DNA of 23,983 bases from an uncultured Eubacteriales bacterium. Lineage in GTDB: Bacteria; Bacillota; Clostridia; Christensenellales; CAG-138. Shown here piece after piece: positions 1 through 7,642 of the stretch (position 1 is the stretch's first letter; the number at the start of each line of letters is the position of its first letter). The notes under the pieces were generated by a model. That model did not search any database. It was not told the DNA's origin and saw nothing but the letters and a program-made list of their open reading frames with translations. The translations under genes and the position numbers were made by a program. Where the stretch lies: positions 1 through 23,983 of the forward strand of contig UQOG01000018.1 of NCBI GenBank assembly GCA_900542615.1, written 5' to 3'.

Positions 1-45
1 TTTACAGCCGCCTGCCGGGCAAGCGGGTTACGCCGAGCGGGCGGG

Positions 46-1431
46 TTAGATCTCGTTCCCCGGGAATTGGGGGATGCCGGCAAAGCCCGGCTTGAGGTCT
101 TCATCGGTGGGGATATAGTCGCTCATCTGGCCGTCGTTGAACCGCTGATAGGCCACCAGGTCAAAGTAGCCGGTGCCGGTAAGGCCGAAGAGGATGGTTT
201 TTTCCTCGCCGGTTTCCTTGCAGCGCAGGGCTTCCTGTACGGCGGCATAGATGGCGTGGCTGCTTTCCGGGGCGGGGAGGATGCCCTCCACCCGGGCGAA
301 GTCCACCGCCGCCTGGAATACCTGGGTCTGGGTGACGGACTGGGCTTCCATGAGACCGTCATCGTAAAGCTGGGACAGGATGGAGCTCATGCCGTGGTAG
401 CGAAGGCCGCCCGCGTGGTTGGGGGCGGGGATGAAGCCGGAGCCCAGGGTATACATTTTGGCCAGGGGGCAGACCATGCCGGTATCGCAGAAATCGTAGG
501 CAAACTTACCCCGGGTGAAGCTGGGGCAGGAGGCGGGCTCGATGGCGATGATGCGGTAATCCGCCTCGCCCCGGAGCTTTTGGCCCATGAAGGGGGCGAT
601 CAAGCCCCCCAGGTTGGAGCCGCCGCCGGCGCAGCCGATGATGATATCCGGCTTGACGCCGTACTTATCCATGGCGGCTTTGGCTTCCAGGCCGATGACG
701 GACTGATGGAGCACCACCTGGGACAGGACGCTGCCCAGCACATACCGGTAACCCGGCTGGGTGGTGGCGGCTTCCACGGCCTCGGAGATGGCGCAGCCCA
801 GGCTGCCGCCGGTACCGGGATGGGCCTCCAGGATCTTGCGGCCCACCTGGGTGGTATCGGAGGGGGAAGGGGTCACGTTGGCGCCATAGGTGCGCATGAC
901 TTCCCGGCGGAAGGGCTTCTGCTCATAGGAGACCTTGACCATATACACCTTGCAGTCCAGGCCGAAGTAGGAGCAGGCCATGGACAGGGCGGTGCCCCAC
1001 TGGCCGGCGCCGGTCTCGGTGGTCACGCCCTTGAGGCCCTGCTTTTTGGCGTAATAGGCCTGGGCGATGGCGGAATTCAGCTTATGGCTGCCGCTGGTGT
1101 TGTTGCCCTCGAATTTGTAATAGATCTTGGCCGGGGTCTGGAGCTTTTCCTCCAGGCAGTATGCCCGGACCAGGGGGGAAGGCCGGTACATTTTATAGAA
1201 GTCCCGGATCTCCTGGGGGATCTCGATGTAGGGGGTGGTGTCGTCCAGCTCCTGGGCCACCAGCTCGTCGCAGAAGACGGGCTTGAGCTCGTCGGCGGTC
1301 ATGGGCTTTAGGGTGGCGGGATTGAGCAAGGGGGCGGGCTTGTTTTTCATATCCGCCCTGAGGTTATACCATGCCTTGGGCAGCTCCTCTTCCTGGAGGT
1401 AGATCTTGTAGGGGATAGCCTGGTCTTTCAT
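46..1431 (-). CDS. trpB: TrpB2-type tryptophan synthase beta chain
   Basis: PLP enzyme that condenses indole with serine to give tryptophan. The 461 residues match the long TrpB2 branch rather than the ~400-residue TrpB1. The PLP lysine lies in GSHKLNS (about K117), the catalytic Glu in TETGAGQWGTA (about 139-149), and the glycine-rich phosphate loop is GCAGGGSN (about 266-273). No trpA or other trp gene is adjacent, so indole salvage, or use of indole from an unlinked TrpA, is more likely than a full local pathway; that part is inference. The ATG follows AAGGAG by about 9 nt. A Trp-specific T-box leader and a strong promoter lie upstream, so the gene should be induced when uncharged tRNA-Trp accumulates. 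The family call is firm. Serine as the natural co-substrate is inferred, since some TrpB2 proteins prefer phosphoserine. Confidence 0.95.
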   Translation of the reverse strand: MKDQAIPYKIYLQEEELPKAWYNLRADMKNKPAPLLNPATLKPMTADELKPVFCDELVAQELDDTTPYIEIPQEIRDFYKMYRPSPLVRAYCLEEKLQTPAKIYYKFEGNNTSGSHKLNSAIAQAYYAKKQGLKGVTTETGAGQWGTALSMACSYFGLDCKVYMVKVSYEQKPFRREVMRTYGANVTPSPSDTTQVGRKILEAHPGTGGSLGCAISEAVEAATTQPGYRYVLGSVLSQVVLHQSVIGLEAKAAMDKYGVKPDIIIGCAGGGSNLGGLIAPFMGQKLRGEADYRIIAIEPASCPSFTRGKFAYDFCDTGMVCPLAKMYTLGSGFIPAPNHAGGLRYHGMSSILSQLYDDGLMEAQSVTQTQVFQAAVDFARVEGILPAPESSHAIYAAVQEALRCKETGEEKTILFGLTGTGYFDLVAYQRFNDGQMSDYIPTDEDLKPGFAGIPQFPGNEI

Positions 1432-1490
1432 GGTATGGTTCTCCTTTCTGAAAGATGGAAAAATAGGGCTTTACAGGGGCGGGACCATAC

Positions 1491-1530
1491 AAAAAGGCCC
1501 TCGTCCCTGACTGCTTTTTGCAGGGACAAG
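1491..1530 (-). terminator. T-box intrinsic terminator
   Basis: On the minus strand CTTGTCCCTG (1530-1521) pairs with CAGGGACGAG (1509-1500) with one G-U pair, and GGGCC then TTTTT follow. The 5' arm holds the TCCCT that in T-boxes can instead pair with the AGGG/GGGTGG side of the core to form the antiterminator, so this is the switch point for trpB2. Confidence 0.88.
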
Positions 1531-1765
1531 AGCCATTCAAACTCCTGCGGTGCCACCCGGCTTGGCGCGATCGCGCCCACTCGACGCATACATACATATG
1601 CCGGTTTTTGCTAACGGAGAACCACCTCCGGCGCGCCTACTGTTGGTTCGGTTTGCCCTCAGGAGCCCATTCCTTCCGGCCTTCCCTGCCGCATTCCCAC
1701 CACCAGCGGCTCTCTACGAAGGAAGCGTCCAAAAGTACTTACTCTCCCTCAACGGTTTCAACTTG
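1491..1765 (-). promoter_or_regulatory. T-box leader, tryptophan specifier
   Basis: Untranslated leader of trpB2. The T-box core GGGTGGCACCGCAGG reads on the minus strand from 1558 to 1544. Its UGGC (1555-1552) would pair with a tRNA ending GCCA, which fits the G73 discriminator of tRNA-Trp. Upstream is a Stem I-like region containing AGAGAGCCG and GGTGGTGGGAATGCGGC. The specifier-loop context is GGAA-UGG-GCTCCTGAG, placing a UGG (Trp) codon at 1669-1667. A terminator follows the core. The length of about 275 nt is usual for the class. The specifier was assigned by its position in the loop motif and by agreement with the downstream gene, not by a folding calculation. Confidence 0.9.
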
Positions 1766-1771
1766 GTATGT

Positions 1772-1801
1772 AGTATACGCCCGGTGAGCGGGCGATGTCA
1801 A
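1772..1801 (-). promoter_or_regulatory. Promoter of the trpB2 T-box transcript
   Basis: Perfect -35 TTGACA (1801-1796), 18-nt spacer, -10 TATACT (1777-1772; 5 of 6). The predicted start is near 1765, just ahead of the T-box. The -35 begins only about 22 bp after the tex stop codon. It is the best sigma-A match in the window. Confidence 0.85.
1778..1794. repeat. GC palindrome inside promoter spacer
   Basis: Perfect inverted repeat CGCCCG-ctcac-CGGGCG that fills almost the whole -35/-10 spacer of the trpB2 promoter. It could be a repressor site or chance in a GC-rich genome. It has no T-run after it, so it is not an obvious terminator. Confidence 0.5.
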
Positions 1802-1803
1802 CC

Positions 1804-1823
1804 TATTTTTTCAAGAAAAAATA
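1804..1823. repeat. AT-rich palindrome between tex stop and trpB2 promoter
   Basis: Perfect arms TATTTTTTC and GAAAAAATA around a 2-nt centre, starting right after the tex stop codon and ending 2 bp before the trpB2 -35 box. The position suits an UP-element-like activator of the promoter, an operator, or a weak terminator for tex made only of A-T pairs. The sequence alone does not choose between these. Confidence 0.55.
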
Positions 1824-3986
1824 TTACAGTTTTTCCGGGGGCTTGCGCATGGTCAGGGAGATGCGGTTTTTCGTTTCCTCCACCTCCAGCACCCATACGG
1901 TAACCACGTCCCCCACCCGGACGGCTTCGCTGGGATGCCTAATCCGCCGCCCGCCGAACTGGGAGATATGGACCAGGCCGTCCCGGTGGACGCCGATGTC
2001 CACAAAGGCGCCAAAGTCCGTTACATTGCGCACGGTGCCCTTGAGCTCCATGCCGGGGACCAGGTCCTTCATCTCCAGCACGTCGGTGCGCAGCAGGGGT
2101 TTGGGCAGGTCGTCCCGGGGGTCCCGGCCGGGCTTTTGCAGCTCCCGGATCATATCCCGCAGGGTCAGGATACCCACCTCCAGCTCCCGGGACAGGGTGC
2201 GGGAGCCCACCTCCGCCACCTTCTCCCCCAGGGTGGCCAGGCAGCCGCCCCGGATATCCTCGGAAGTGAAGCCGAAGCGGGCCAGGAGGGCCTTGGCGAT
2301 GGCATAGCTTTCTGGGTGTACGCCGGTATTGTCCAGGGGGTCCGTGGCCGCGGCGATCCGCAAAAAGCCCGCGCACTGCTCAAAGGCCTTGGGCCCCAGC
2401 TTGGGCACCTGCTTCAGCTGGGCCCGGGAGGTGAAGGGGCCGTTTTCCTCCCGGTAGGCGGCGATGTTTTCCGCCACCTGGCGGCTGACGCCCGCCACGT
2501 AGCACAATAGGGATACGCTGGCGGTGTTCAATTCCACCCCCACCTGGTTTACGCACCGCTCCACCACGCCCCCCAGGGCTTCGCTCAGGCGGGCCTGCTT
2601 CATGTCGTGCTGGTACTGGCCCACGCCAATGGCCTTGGGGTCGATCTTCACCAGCTCGGACAGGGGGTCTTGGAGCCGCCGTGCCAGGCTGACGGCGCTG
2701 CGCAGGGACACGTCCAACTCCGGGAATTCCGCCGCCGCCAGCTTGGAGGCGGAATACACCGAGGCCCCCGCCTCGTTTACGATCACATAGGGGACGGACA
2801 AGCCCGACTCGGCCATGGTTTCCACAAAGAAGGCCTCCGTCTCCCGGGAGGCGGTGCCGTTGCCAATAGCGGCCAGGGTGACCTGATGCTTTTTGATGAG
2901 CGCCAGCATGGTTTTGCGGGCGGAGGGCACCTTGCCCTGGCCGGGCAGGGGATAGATCACCCCGGTGTCCAGCAGGTTCCCCATGGCGTCCACCACCGCC
3001 AGCTTGCAGCCGGTGCGAATGCCCGGGTCCATCCCCAATACCACGTGGCCCCGGATGGGAGGCTGCATGAGCAGATCGTTCAGGTTGGCTGCAAATACCC
3101 GGATGGCCGCTTCCTGGGCGGCCTCCGTCAGCTGGGAGCGGGTCTCCCGCTCCATGGCGGGCAGGATCAGCCGGCCATAGGCGTCCTTGGCCGCGGCCTC
3201 CACCAGGGGGGTAGACGGGGCCCCGGGCTTGAGGCTGCCTTGGGTCACGGCCTGCAAGGCGGGGCCTTCCGGCAGCTCCAAAGACACCTTCAGGAAGCCT
3301 TCCCGCTCCCCCCGGTCCATTGCCAGTACCCGGTGGCCTGCCATGGCCCGCACCGGCTCCGCAAAGTCGTAATACATCCGGTATACGGAATCCTCCTCCT
3401 TGGCGGCCTTGGTATGGATGCGGCCCTCCTTGGCGACGAGCTGGCGCAGCTGGGCCCGGATCTGGGCATCGTCGCTGTAGGTTTCCGCCAGGATGTCCCC
3501 GGCCCCTGCCAGGGCCTCCGCCGGGGTGGCTACCCCCAGGGCTTCGTCCACATAGGCCGCCGCCAGCTCCAGGGGCGCCGGGTCCTCCATCCGCTGCTCC
3601 CATAGCCGCTCCGCCAAGGGGGCCAGCCCCTTTTCCCGGGCGATCATGGCCCGGGTGCGGCGCTTGGGCTTATAGGGCCGGTATACGTCCTCCAGCTCCG
3701 CCAGGATGGTGCAGCCTTCCAGGGCGGCTGCAAGCTCTTCCGTGAGCACCCCCTGCTTGCTTAGGGCCTCCCGGATCTCCTCCCGCCGGGCTTCAAAGCC
3801 CCGCAGGTATTGGATCCGCTCCGCCAGCTCCCGGAGCACCTGGTCGTCCAAGCCCCCGTGCTGCTCCTTCCGGTACCGGGCGATAAAGGGGATGGTATTC
3901 CCCTCGTCCAGCAGCTTTTCCACGTTTTCGATCTGCCACGGGGCCAGGGCGGGAAATTCCTTTGCAAGTGCCTGTCGTATGTCCAT
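1824..3986 (-). CDS. tex: Tex family transcription accessory/RNA-binding protein
   Basis: 720 residues, close to the usual Tex length. Visible parts are an N-terminal helical region (1 to about 200), a YqgF/RNase H-like fold with VVLGMDPGIRTGCKLA (about 315-330), helix-hairpin-helix repeats (about 490-545, with VAGVSRQVAENIAAYREENG), and a C-terminal S1 RNA-binding domain (about 645-714, GTVRNVTDFGAFVDIGVHRDG). Tex associates with RNA polymerase and nucleic acids; its exact role in Firmicutes is not well defined. The start follows AAGGAGG with a long spacing of about 12 nt, but MDIRQALAKEF matches the family N-terminus. It lies 31 nt after the preceding ORF with no terminator between, so it is probably the tail of the rimP-nusA transcript. 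Confidence 0.95.
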   Translation of the reverse strand: MDIRQALAKEFPALAPWQIENVEKLLDEGNTIPFIARYRKEQHGGLDDQVLRELAERIQYLRGFEARREEIREALSKQGVLTEELAAALEGCTILAELEDVYRPYKPKRRTRAMIAREKGLAPLAERLWEQRMEDPAPLELAAAYVDEALGVATPAEALAGAGDILAETYSDDAQIRAQLRQLVAKEGRIHTKAAKEEDSVYRMYYDFAEPVRAMAGHRVLAMDRGEREGFLKVSLELPEGPALQAVTQGSLKPGAPSTPLVEAAAKDAYGRLILPAMERETRSQLTEAAQEAAIRVFAANLNDLLMQPPIRGHVVLGMDPGIRTGCKLAVVDAMGNLLDTGVIYPLPGQGKVPSARKTMLALIKKHQVTLAAIGNGTASRETEAFFVETMAESGLSVPYVIVNEAGASVYSASKLAAAEFPELDVSLRSAVSLARRLQDPLSELVKIDPKAIGVGQYQHDMKQARLSEALGGVVERCVNQVGVELNTASVSLLCYVAGVSRQVAENIAAYREENGPFTSRAQLKQVPKLGPKAFEQCAGFLRIAAATDPLDNTGVHPESYAIAKALLARFGFTSEDIRGGCLATLGEKVAEVGSRTLSRELEVGILTLRDMIRELQKPGRDPRDDLPKPLLRTDVLEMKDLVPGMELKGTVRNVTDFGAFVDIGVHRDGLVHISQFGGRRIRHPSEAVRVGDVVTVWVLEVEETKNRISLTMRKPPEKL

Positions 3987-4017
3987 GGTAATATGCTTGC
4001 CTCCTTGGGAGCCCTGG

Positions 4018-5313
4018 TCAGACCAGCCGCTCCATAATGGTTTCCATAAGGGAGATCCGGTTGAAAGGGGTCATCAGATACAGGCCGTCCGTGTAGGGGG
4101 CCATGGCCTCCCCAATGGCGCAGCTGATCTCCACCGCCAGCGCCTCCCCCTGGGCCCGGTCCTTATCCTGATACTGGGCCAGGATCTGTTCGCACACAAA
4201 AACGCCGGCGATCTCGTTGTTCAAAAAGCAGGCGTTCCGATAGCTGACGATGGGCAATACCCCGCCGAGGATCTTTCCCTTTAGGGTCTGCCGGGCCAGC
4301 TTGAGGTTTTCTAACGCCTCCTGGGAATGCACCGGCTGGGTCAGGAAGGCGCAGATGCCATTGGCCTCCTTTTCCTGGGCCAGCTTGAGCTGTATCTGAA
4401 AATTTTTTGCATTTACATTCAATGCCCCATAGGCGCGCATGGGGTTGGGGAACACGGTGTCGTTCATGGCGGCCACATAGCCGGCCAGCTTGCGGGCGTT
4501 GAAATGGAACACGCCCTTTACCATGTCTTCCTGGCCGCCGGGCACCGGGTCCCCGGTGACCAACAGCACGTTGCGGATGCCCTCCATGGAAAGCCCCAGC
4601 AGCAAGGCCCGGGTGGCGCTCAGGTTCCGGTCCCGGCAGGCCAGGTGGGGCAGGGGCTCGATGCCCAGCTCCCGCTTGAGCTTGCAGGAGAGCAGGCTGC
4701 TGTCCGCCCGGGGCCGGCCGATGGGGCAATCCGCCACGGTGATCCCGTCCGCGCCGGCGGCCTGGAGCCGGGCGGCGGCCTCCATAAAGGGCTGGGCGCT
4801 GCCCTGGGCCGGGGGGTCCAGCTCCACCACCACCACCCGCTTGCCGGCTTCCAGCTTATCCCAAAGGGGATTGGGGGCCAGGGGGCTCTGGGCGGCCCGG
4901 GGAGCGGGGGCAGGGGCGGGGGCAGGCGCGGGCTGCTGGGCCGGGGCCGCAGGGGCCGCGACGGGCTGGAGCTCATCAGGCTGGATGGGGGCCGGCTCCG
5001 AAACAGGGGCCGGGGCTTCCGGCTGCTTGGCCGGGGCCAAGGGTAGATCCGCCTCATCGGCTTCATCCGGCGCGCCCACATGGAACGCAAGGTCGTCCTC
5101 CCGCTCCAACAGCTCCCTAAGCCGCTCGGCCCGTTCCCGTTCCGCCCGTTCCTTGGCGGCCTGCTGCTCCTTCTCCGTCAGCCTGCCCTCCGCCCCCCGG
5201 ATGGCGTTCAAGGTCTCCCCCAGGGCGTCCTGGGTCTTCTTGATCCGCTCAAAAAGGCTTTGGGCCTGGGTTTCCAGCTCCTTGGCCGTATCTATCATGT
5301 TTTGTTTTGCCAT
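4018..5313 (-). CDS. IF-2-like N-terminus fused to MTHFR domain
   Basis: 431 residues in two unlike parts. Residues 1 to about 75 are helical and highly charged (IDTAKELETQAQSLFERIKK, then a KERAERERAERL-type stretch). Residues 80 to about 146 are an acidic then Pro/Ala/Gln linker with an AP repeat. Residues about 148-431 are a methylenetetrahydrofolate reductase-like TIM barrel, with VVVELDPP (Glu about 164), ITVADCPIGRPRADSS, LVTGDPVP (Asp about 255) and a C-terminal YLMTPFNR. This is the type found alone in many clostridia or as the C-terminal half of YitJ-like enzymes; the homocysteine methyltransferase half is absent. The ORF starts 2 nt after ylxQ, exactly where infB begins in the conserved nusA operon, and the N-terminus resembles IF-2 N-termini in character. 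No IF-2 GTPase motif is present. It is either a real fusion from a rearrangement in infB or an assembly join at the GC-rich AP repeat. The MTHFR half is firm; the IF-2 origin is inference. Confidence 0.8.
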   Translation of the reverse strand: MAKQNMIDTAKELETQAQSLFERIKKTQDALGETLNAIRGAEGRLTEKEQQAAKERAERERAERLRELLEREDDLAFHVGAPDEADEADLPLAPAKQPEAPAPVSEPAPIQPDELQPVAAPAAPAQQPAPAPAPAPAPRAAQSPLAPNPLWDKLEAGKRVVVVELDPPAQGSAQPFMEAAARLQAAGADGITVADCPIGRPRADSSLLSCKLKRELGIEPLPHLACRDRNLSATRALLLGLSMEGIRNVLLVTGDPVPGGQEDMVKGVFHFNARKLAGYVAAMNDTVFPNPMRAYGALNVNAKNFQIQLKLAQEKEANGICAFLTQPVHSQEALENLKLARQTLKGKILGGVLPIVSYRNACFLNNEIAGVFVCEQILAQYQDKDRAQGEALAVEISCAIGEAMAPYTDGLYLMTPFNRISLMETIMERLV

Positions 5314-5315
5314 AC

Positions 5316-5639
5316 CTATACACCCCCGTGTTGATTCGTACCGCCTGCCTCCAGGGCGGCGGTCAGCATACGGGCGAACCCGTTATCCGTAACAGCCGCA
5401 ACCTTGCGGCCATATTTCCCGATGGCGCTTCCCATATCCGCAACCTCGGCCCAGGGTATGCCGGCCCGCCGGCACATATCCCGATACCGCTCCAATGTGG
5501 CGGCCGACGCTGCGGCGTCCAACAGCACAAACCTGGCCCGCCCGCTTTTCACCGCCTTTTCACAGGCGAAATCCCCGCTCACGCAGCAGCCCGCCCGCAT
5601 GGCGAACCCTGCCGCGCTGCGGATCCGAGCTTCATCCAT
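5316..5639 (-). CDS. ylxQ: L7Ae/YlxQ family RNA-binding protein
   Basis: 107 residues of the L7Ae/L30e fold, which binds kink-turn RNA and is a ribosome-associated protein in Firmicutes. The family pattern includes SAAGFAMRAG near the N-terminus, KAVKSGRARFVLLDAAAS in the middle, and IGKYGRKVAAVTDNGFA near the C-terminus. The ATG at 5639 was chosen because MDEARIRSAAGFAMRAG matches the family start; the open frame extends further upstream only as a shadow of ylxR. The start overlaps the end of ylxR by 8 nt, implying coupled translation. The next ORF begins 2 nt after the stop. Confidence 0.93.
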   Translation of the reverse strand: MDEARIRSAAGFAMRAGCCVSGDFACEKAVKSGRARFVLLDAAASAATLERYRDMCRRAGIPWAEVADMGSAIGKYGRKVAAVTDNGFARMLTAALEAGGTNQHGGV

Positions 5640-5901
5640 TCCCGTCCAGCTCCCGGGCCAGCCGTTCAAATACCGCCGGCTCCACCTTGTGCTCCAGCGC
5701 CCGCTCCAAGGCCCGGATCTTCTGGGCCTTGGCCAAGCAGGCCGGGTCCTTGCACAAATATGCCCCCCGGCCGGGCGCCCGGCCGGTTGGGTCCGCATGG
5801 ACCTCCCCCTCCGGGGAGCGGACGATGCGGATCAATTCCTTTTTCGGCCGCATTTCGCGGCAACCCACGCACATGCGCATGGGGATCTTCTTTTGCGCCA
5901 T
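5632..5901 (-). CDS. ylxR: YlxR family nucleic-acid-binding protein
   Basis: 89 residues. Family features are KIPMRMCVGCREMRPKKEL at the N-terminus and GRGAYLCKDPACL in the middle (GRGAY(L/V)C is the signature). YlxR is a small basic protein coded between nusA and ylxQ in most Firmicutes; reports describe it as an RNA-binding or regulatory protein. It begins 15 nt after the nusA stop with an AGGAGA SD and overlaps ylxQ. Confidence 0.93.
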   Translation of the reverse strand: MAQKKIPMRMCVGCREMRPKKELIRIVRSPEGEVHADPTGRAPGRGAYLCKDPACLAKAQKIRALERALEHKVEPAVFERLARELDGNG

Positions 5902-5916
5902 ACGCTCTCCTATGGT

Positions 5917-7032
5917 CTATTCCTGGGGCAGTTCTTCCCCATAGGCGTTCTGGGGCTGAACCGCGGCGTTCATATCCGCGTTGTAAATGTCCATATCCTG
6001 TTCCGCCTGGGAGCTGGACTTGATATCGATCTTCCAGCCGGTGAGCTTGGCGGCCAGGCGCACGTTTTGCCCCTCCTTGCCGATGGCCAGGCTCAGCTGA
6101 TTGTCCGGCACCACCACCTTGGCGGCCTTTTCGCTCTCGTTGATATATACCATAAGCACCTTGGCCGGGCTTAGGGATTTGGCGATATACGCGGCCGGGT
6201 CGCTGTCCCATTCTATGATATCGATCTTCTCGTTGTGCAGCTCCTGGACGATCCGGTCCACCCGGATGCCCTTTTGCCCCACGCATGTGCCCACCGCGTC
6301 CACCTGGGGATCGCTGGAATATACCGCCACCTTGGTGCGGCTGCCCGCCTCCCGGGCGATGGACTTAACATACACCAACCCGGTCTGGATCTCGGGCACC
6401 TCCAGCTCGAAAAGCCGCTTCACCAGCCCCGGATGGGTACGGGATACCAGGACCTGGGGCCCCTTGCTGGTTTTGCGCACCTCCAGCACATAGACCTTGA
6501 TCCGGTCGTTGTTGTTATATTCCTCCCCGGCGATCATCTCCGCGGGGGGCAGCAGGCCGTCGGTCTTGCCCAGCTCCACATGGACGCCGTTCTTTTCCAC
6601 CCGCTGCACGATGGCGGTCAGCACTTCGTTTTCCTTCTCCACGAATTCATCGAAGATCACGCCCCGCTCCGCCTCCCGGATCCGCTGCACCACCACCTGC
6701 TTGGCGGTCTGGGCGGCGATGCGGCCGAATTTGCGGGGGTCCACCTCTTCCTCCAGCACGTCCCCCACCTCGTACAGGTGGTTGATCTTCCGGGCGTTGG
6801 GCAGGCTGATCTCCGCGTAGGGGTCATTGACCTCCTCCACCACGGTTTTGGAGGCGAAGATCTGCACCTCGCCGGTATCCCGGTCCACCACGGCCCGCAC
6901 GTTGCCGTTGGTCCCATAGTTGCGCTTGTAGGCTGCGATCAGGGCGGATTCAAAGGCGTCGATGAGGATATCCTTGCTGATTCCCCGCTCCCGCTCAATG
7001 TCGCCCAGGGCGGCGATGAATTCGGCATTCAT
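5917..7032 (-). CDS. nusA: Transcription termination/antitermination factor NusA
   Basis: 371 residues, the short Firmicutes form without the C-terminal acidic repeats of proteobacterial NusA. Domains in order are an N-terminal RNA polymerase-binding region (1 to about 125), S1 (about 130-200, containing GLLPPAEMI), and two KH domains (about 230-340; VGQKGIRVDRIVQEL and AIGKEGQNVRLAAKLTGWKIDI). It modulates pausing and intrinsic termination. It starts 40 nt after rimP behind AAGGAG. The hairpin in the rimP leader offers a possible autoregulation site. Confidence 0.97.
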   Translation of the reverse strand: MNAEFIAALGDIERERGISKDILIDAFESALIAAYKRNYGTNGNVRAVVDRDTGEVQIFASKTVVEEVNDPYAEISLPNARKINHLYEVGDVLEEEVDPRKFGRIAAQTAKQVVVQRIREAERGVIFDEFVEKENEVLTAIVQRVEKNGVHVELGKTDGLLPPAEMIAGEEYNNNDRIKVYVLEVRKTSKGPQVLVSRTHPGLVKRLFELEVPEIQTGLVYVKSIAREAGSRTKVAVYSSDPQVDAVGTCVGQKGIRVDRIVQELHNEKIDIIEWDSDPAAYIAKSLSPAKVLMVYINESEKAAKVVVPDNQLSLAIGKEGQNVRLAAKLTGWKIDIKSSSQAEQDMDIYNADMNAAVQPQNAYGEELPQE

Positions 7033-7072
7033 AGGTCAATACGCTCCTTGCTCATTAGTCAAAAGTGTCGGG

Positions 7073-7534
7073 TTAAAACTCGATGTAGGGCTTCACCTGG
7101 GCCGCGTCCTTGCGGGGGATGGTCAGCTGCCGGCCATCCGAAAGCTCCAGGGTAAAGCTACCCGCGTCAAAGGCGCGAAGTACGCCTGTATATTCTTTCT
7201 TTTTTTCCAAAGGCGCATACAGCTTTGCAGTAACCTTTTTATCCAGGTTCCGGGCAAAATCCCGGTCCTTCTTCAAAGGCCGGTCCAGGCCGATGGAGGA
7301 TACGCTCAGGTAATAGGCCTCCTTGATGGGGTCCGCCTCATCCAGCACCGGGTCCACCGCCCGGCTCACCCGCTCGCAGTCGTCCATATCCACGCTGGTG
7401 CCGTCCTGCCGCTCCAGATACAGGGTCAATACCCAATTTCCCTGTTCTTTTTGATATTCCACTTCGTCCAGCACATAGCCCATCTCCTCCACCATGGGGC
7501 GAAGGAGAGCGTCCACCGTTTCGGTGGTTTTCAT
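7073..7534 (-). CDS. rimP: Ribosome maturation factor RimP
   Basis: 153 residues. RimP acts in 30S subunit maturation. The family hallmark YYLSVSSIGLDRPLKKDRDF is in the middle, followed by the C-terminal SH3-like domain (VTAKLYAPLEKKKEYTGVL, then the DGRQLTIPRKDAAQVKPYIEF-type end). It is the first gene of the rimP-nusA-ylxR-ylxQ unit. Its leader holds a promoter at 7643-7671 and a terminator-like hairpin at 7581-7605. Confidence 0.95.
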   Translation of the reverse strand: MKTTETVDALLRPMVEEMGYVLDEVEYQKEQGNWVLTLYLERQDGTSVDMDDCERVSRAVDPVLDEADPIKEAYYLSVSSIGLDRPLKKDRDFARNLDKKVTAKLYAPLEKKKEYTGVLRAFDAGSFTLELSDGRQLTIPRKDAAQVKPYIEF

Positions 7535-7570
7535 GCCGTATCACCTGCCTATCCCAGCCGCAAAGGCCCG

Positions 7571-7605
7571 TTTCAAAACAAAAGAGCGGGATTTTCCCAC
7601 TCTTT
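7571..7605 (-). terminator. Terminator-like hairpin in the rimP-nusA leader
   Basis: On the minus strand AAAGAGTGGG (7605-7596), loop AAAAT, CCCGCTCTTT (7590-7581; one T-G pair), then TGTTTTG, a U-tract broken by G. It lies between the rimP promoter and the rimP start, so it ends polC read-through and also attenuates the rimP-nusA transcript. B. subtilis nusA is known to be autoregulated by a NusA-dependent terminator at the same place, and a broken U-tract is typical of NusA-dependent sites. Confidence 0.75.
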
Positions 7606-7642
7606 TTGTACCATTACAGCGTCATGCTGCCCAACAAAAGGA

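Noticed and set aside
1..45. Terminator for trpB2 at the left edge
   Set aside because: Only partly self-complementary GC-rich sequence without a T-run is visible before the window ends.
67..1311. 414-codon open frame on the plus strand
   Set aside because: Shadow of trpB2 on the opposite strand; Gly/Ala/His-rich composition and no recognisable motif.
4885..4945. GC-rich AP repeat as a mobile-element scar
   Set aside because: No inverted repeats or target-site duplication are visible; it reads as an ordinary Pro/Ala linker. It remains a possible assembly trouble spot.
4876..5313. A separate small gene for the N-terminal part of the fusion ORF
   Set aside because: The frame is continuous into the MTHFR domain with no stop codon or internal SD that would mark a separate gene, so it is described as one ORF.
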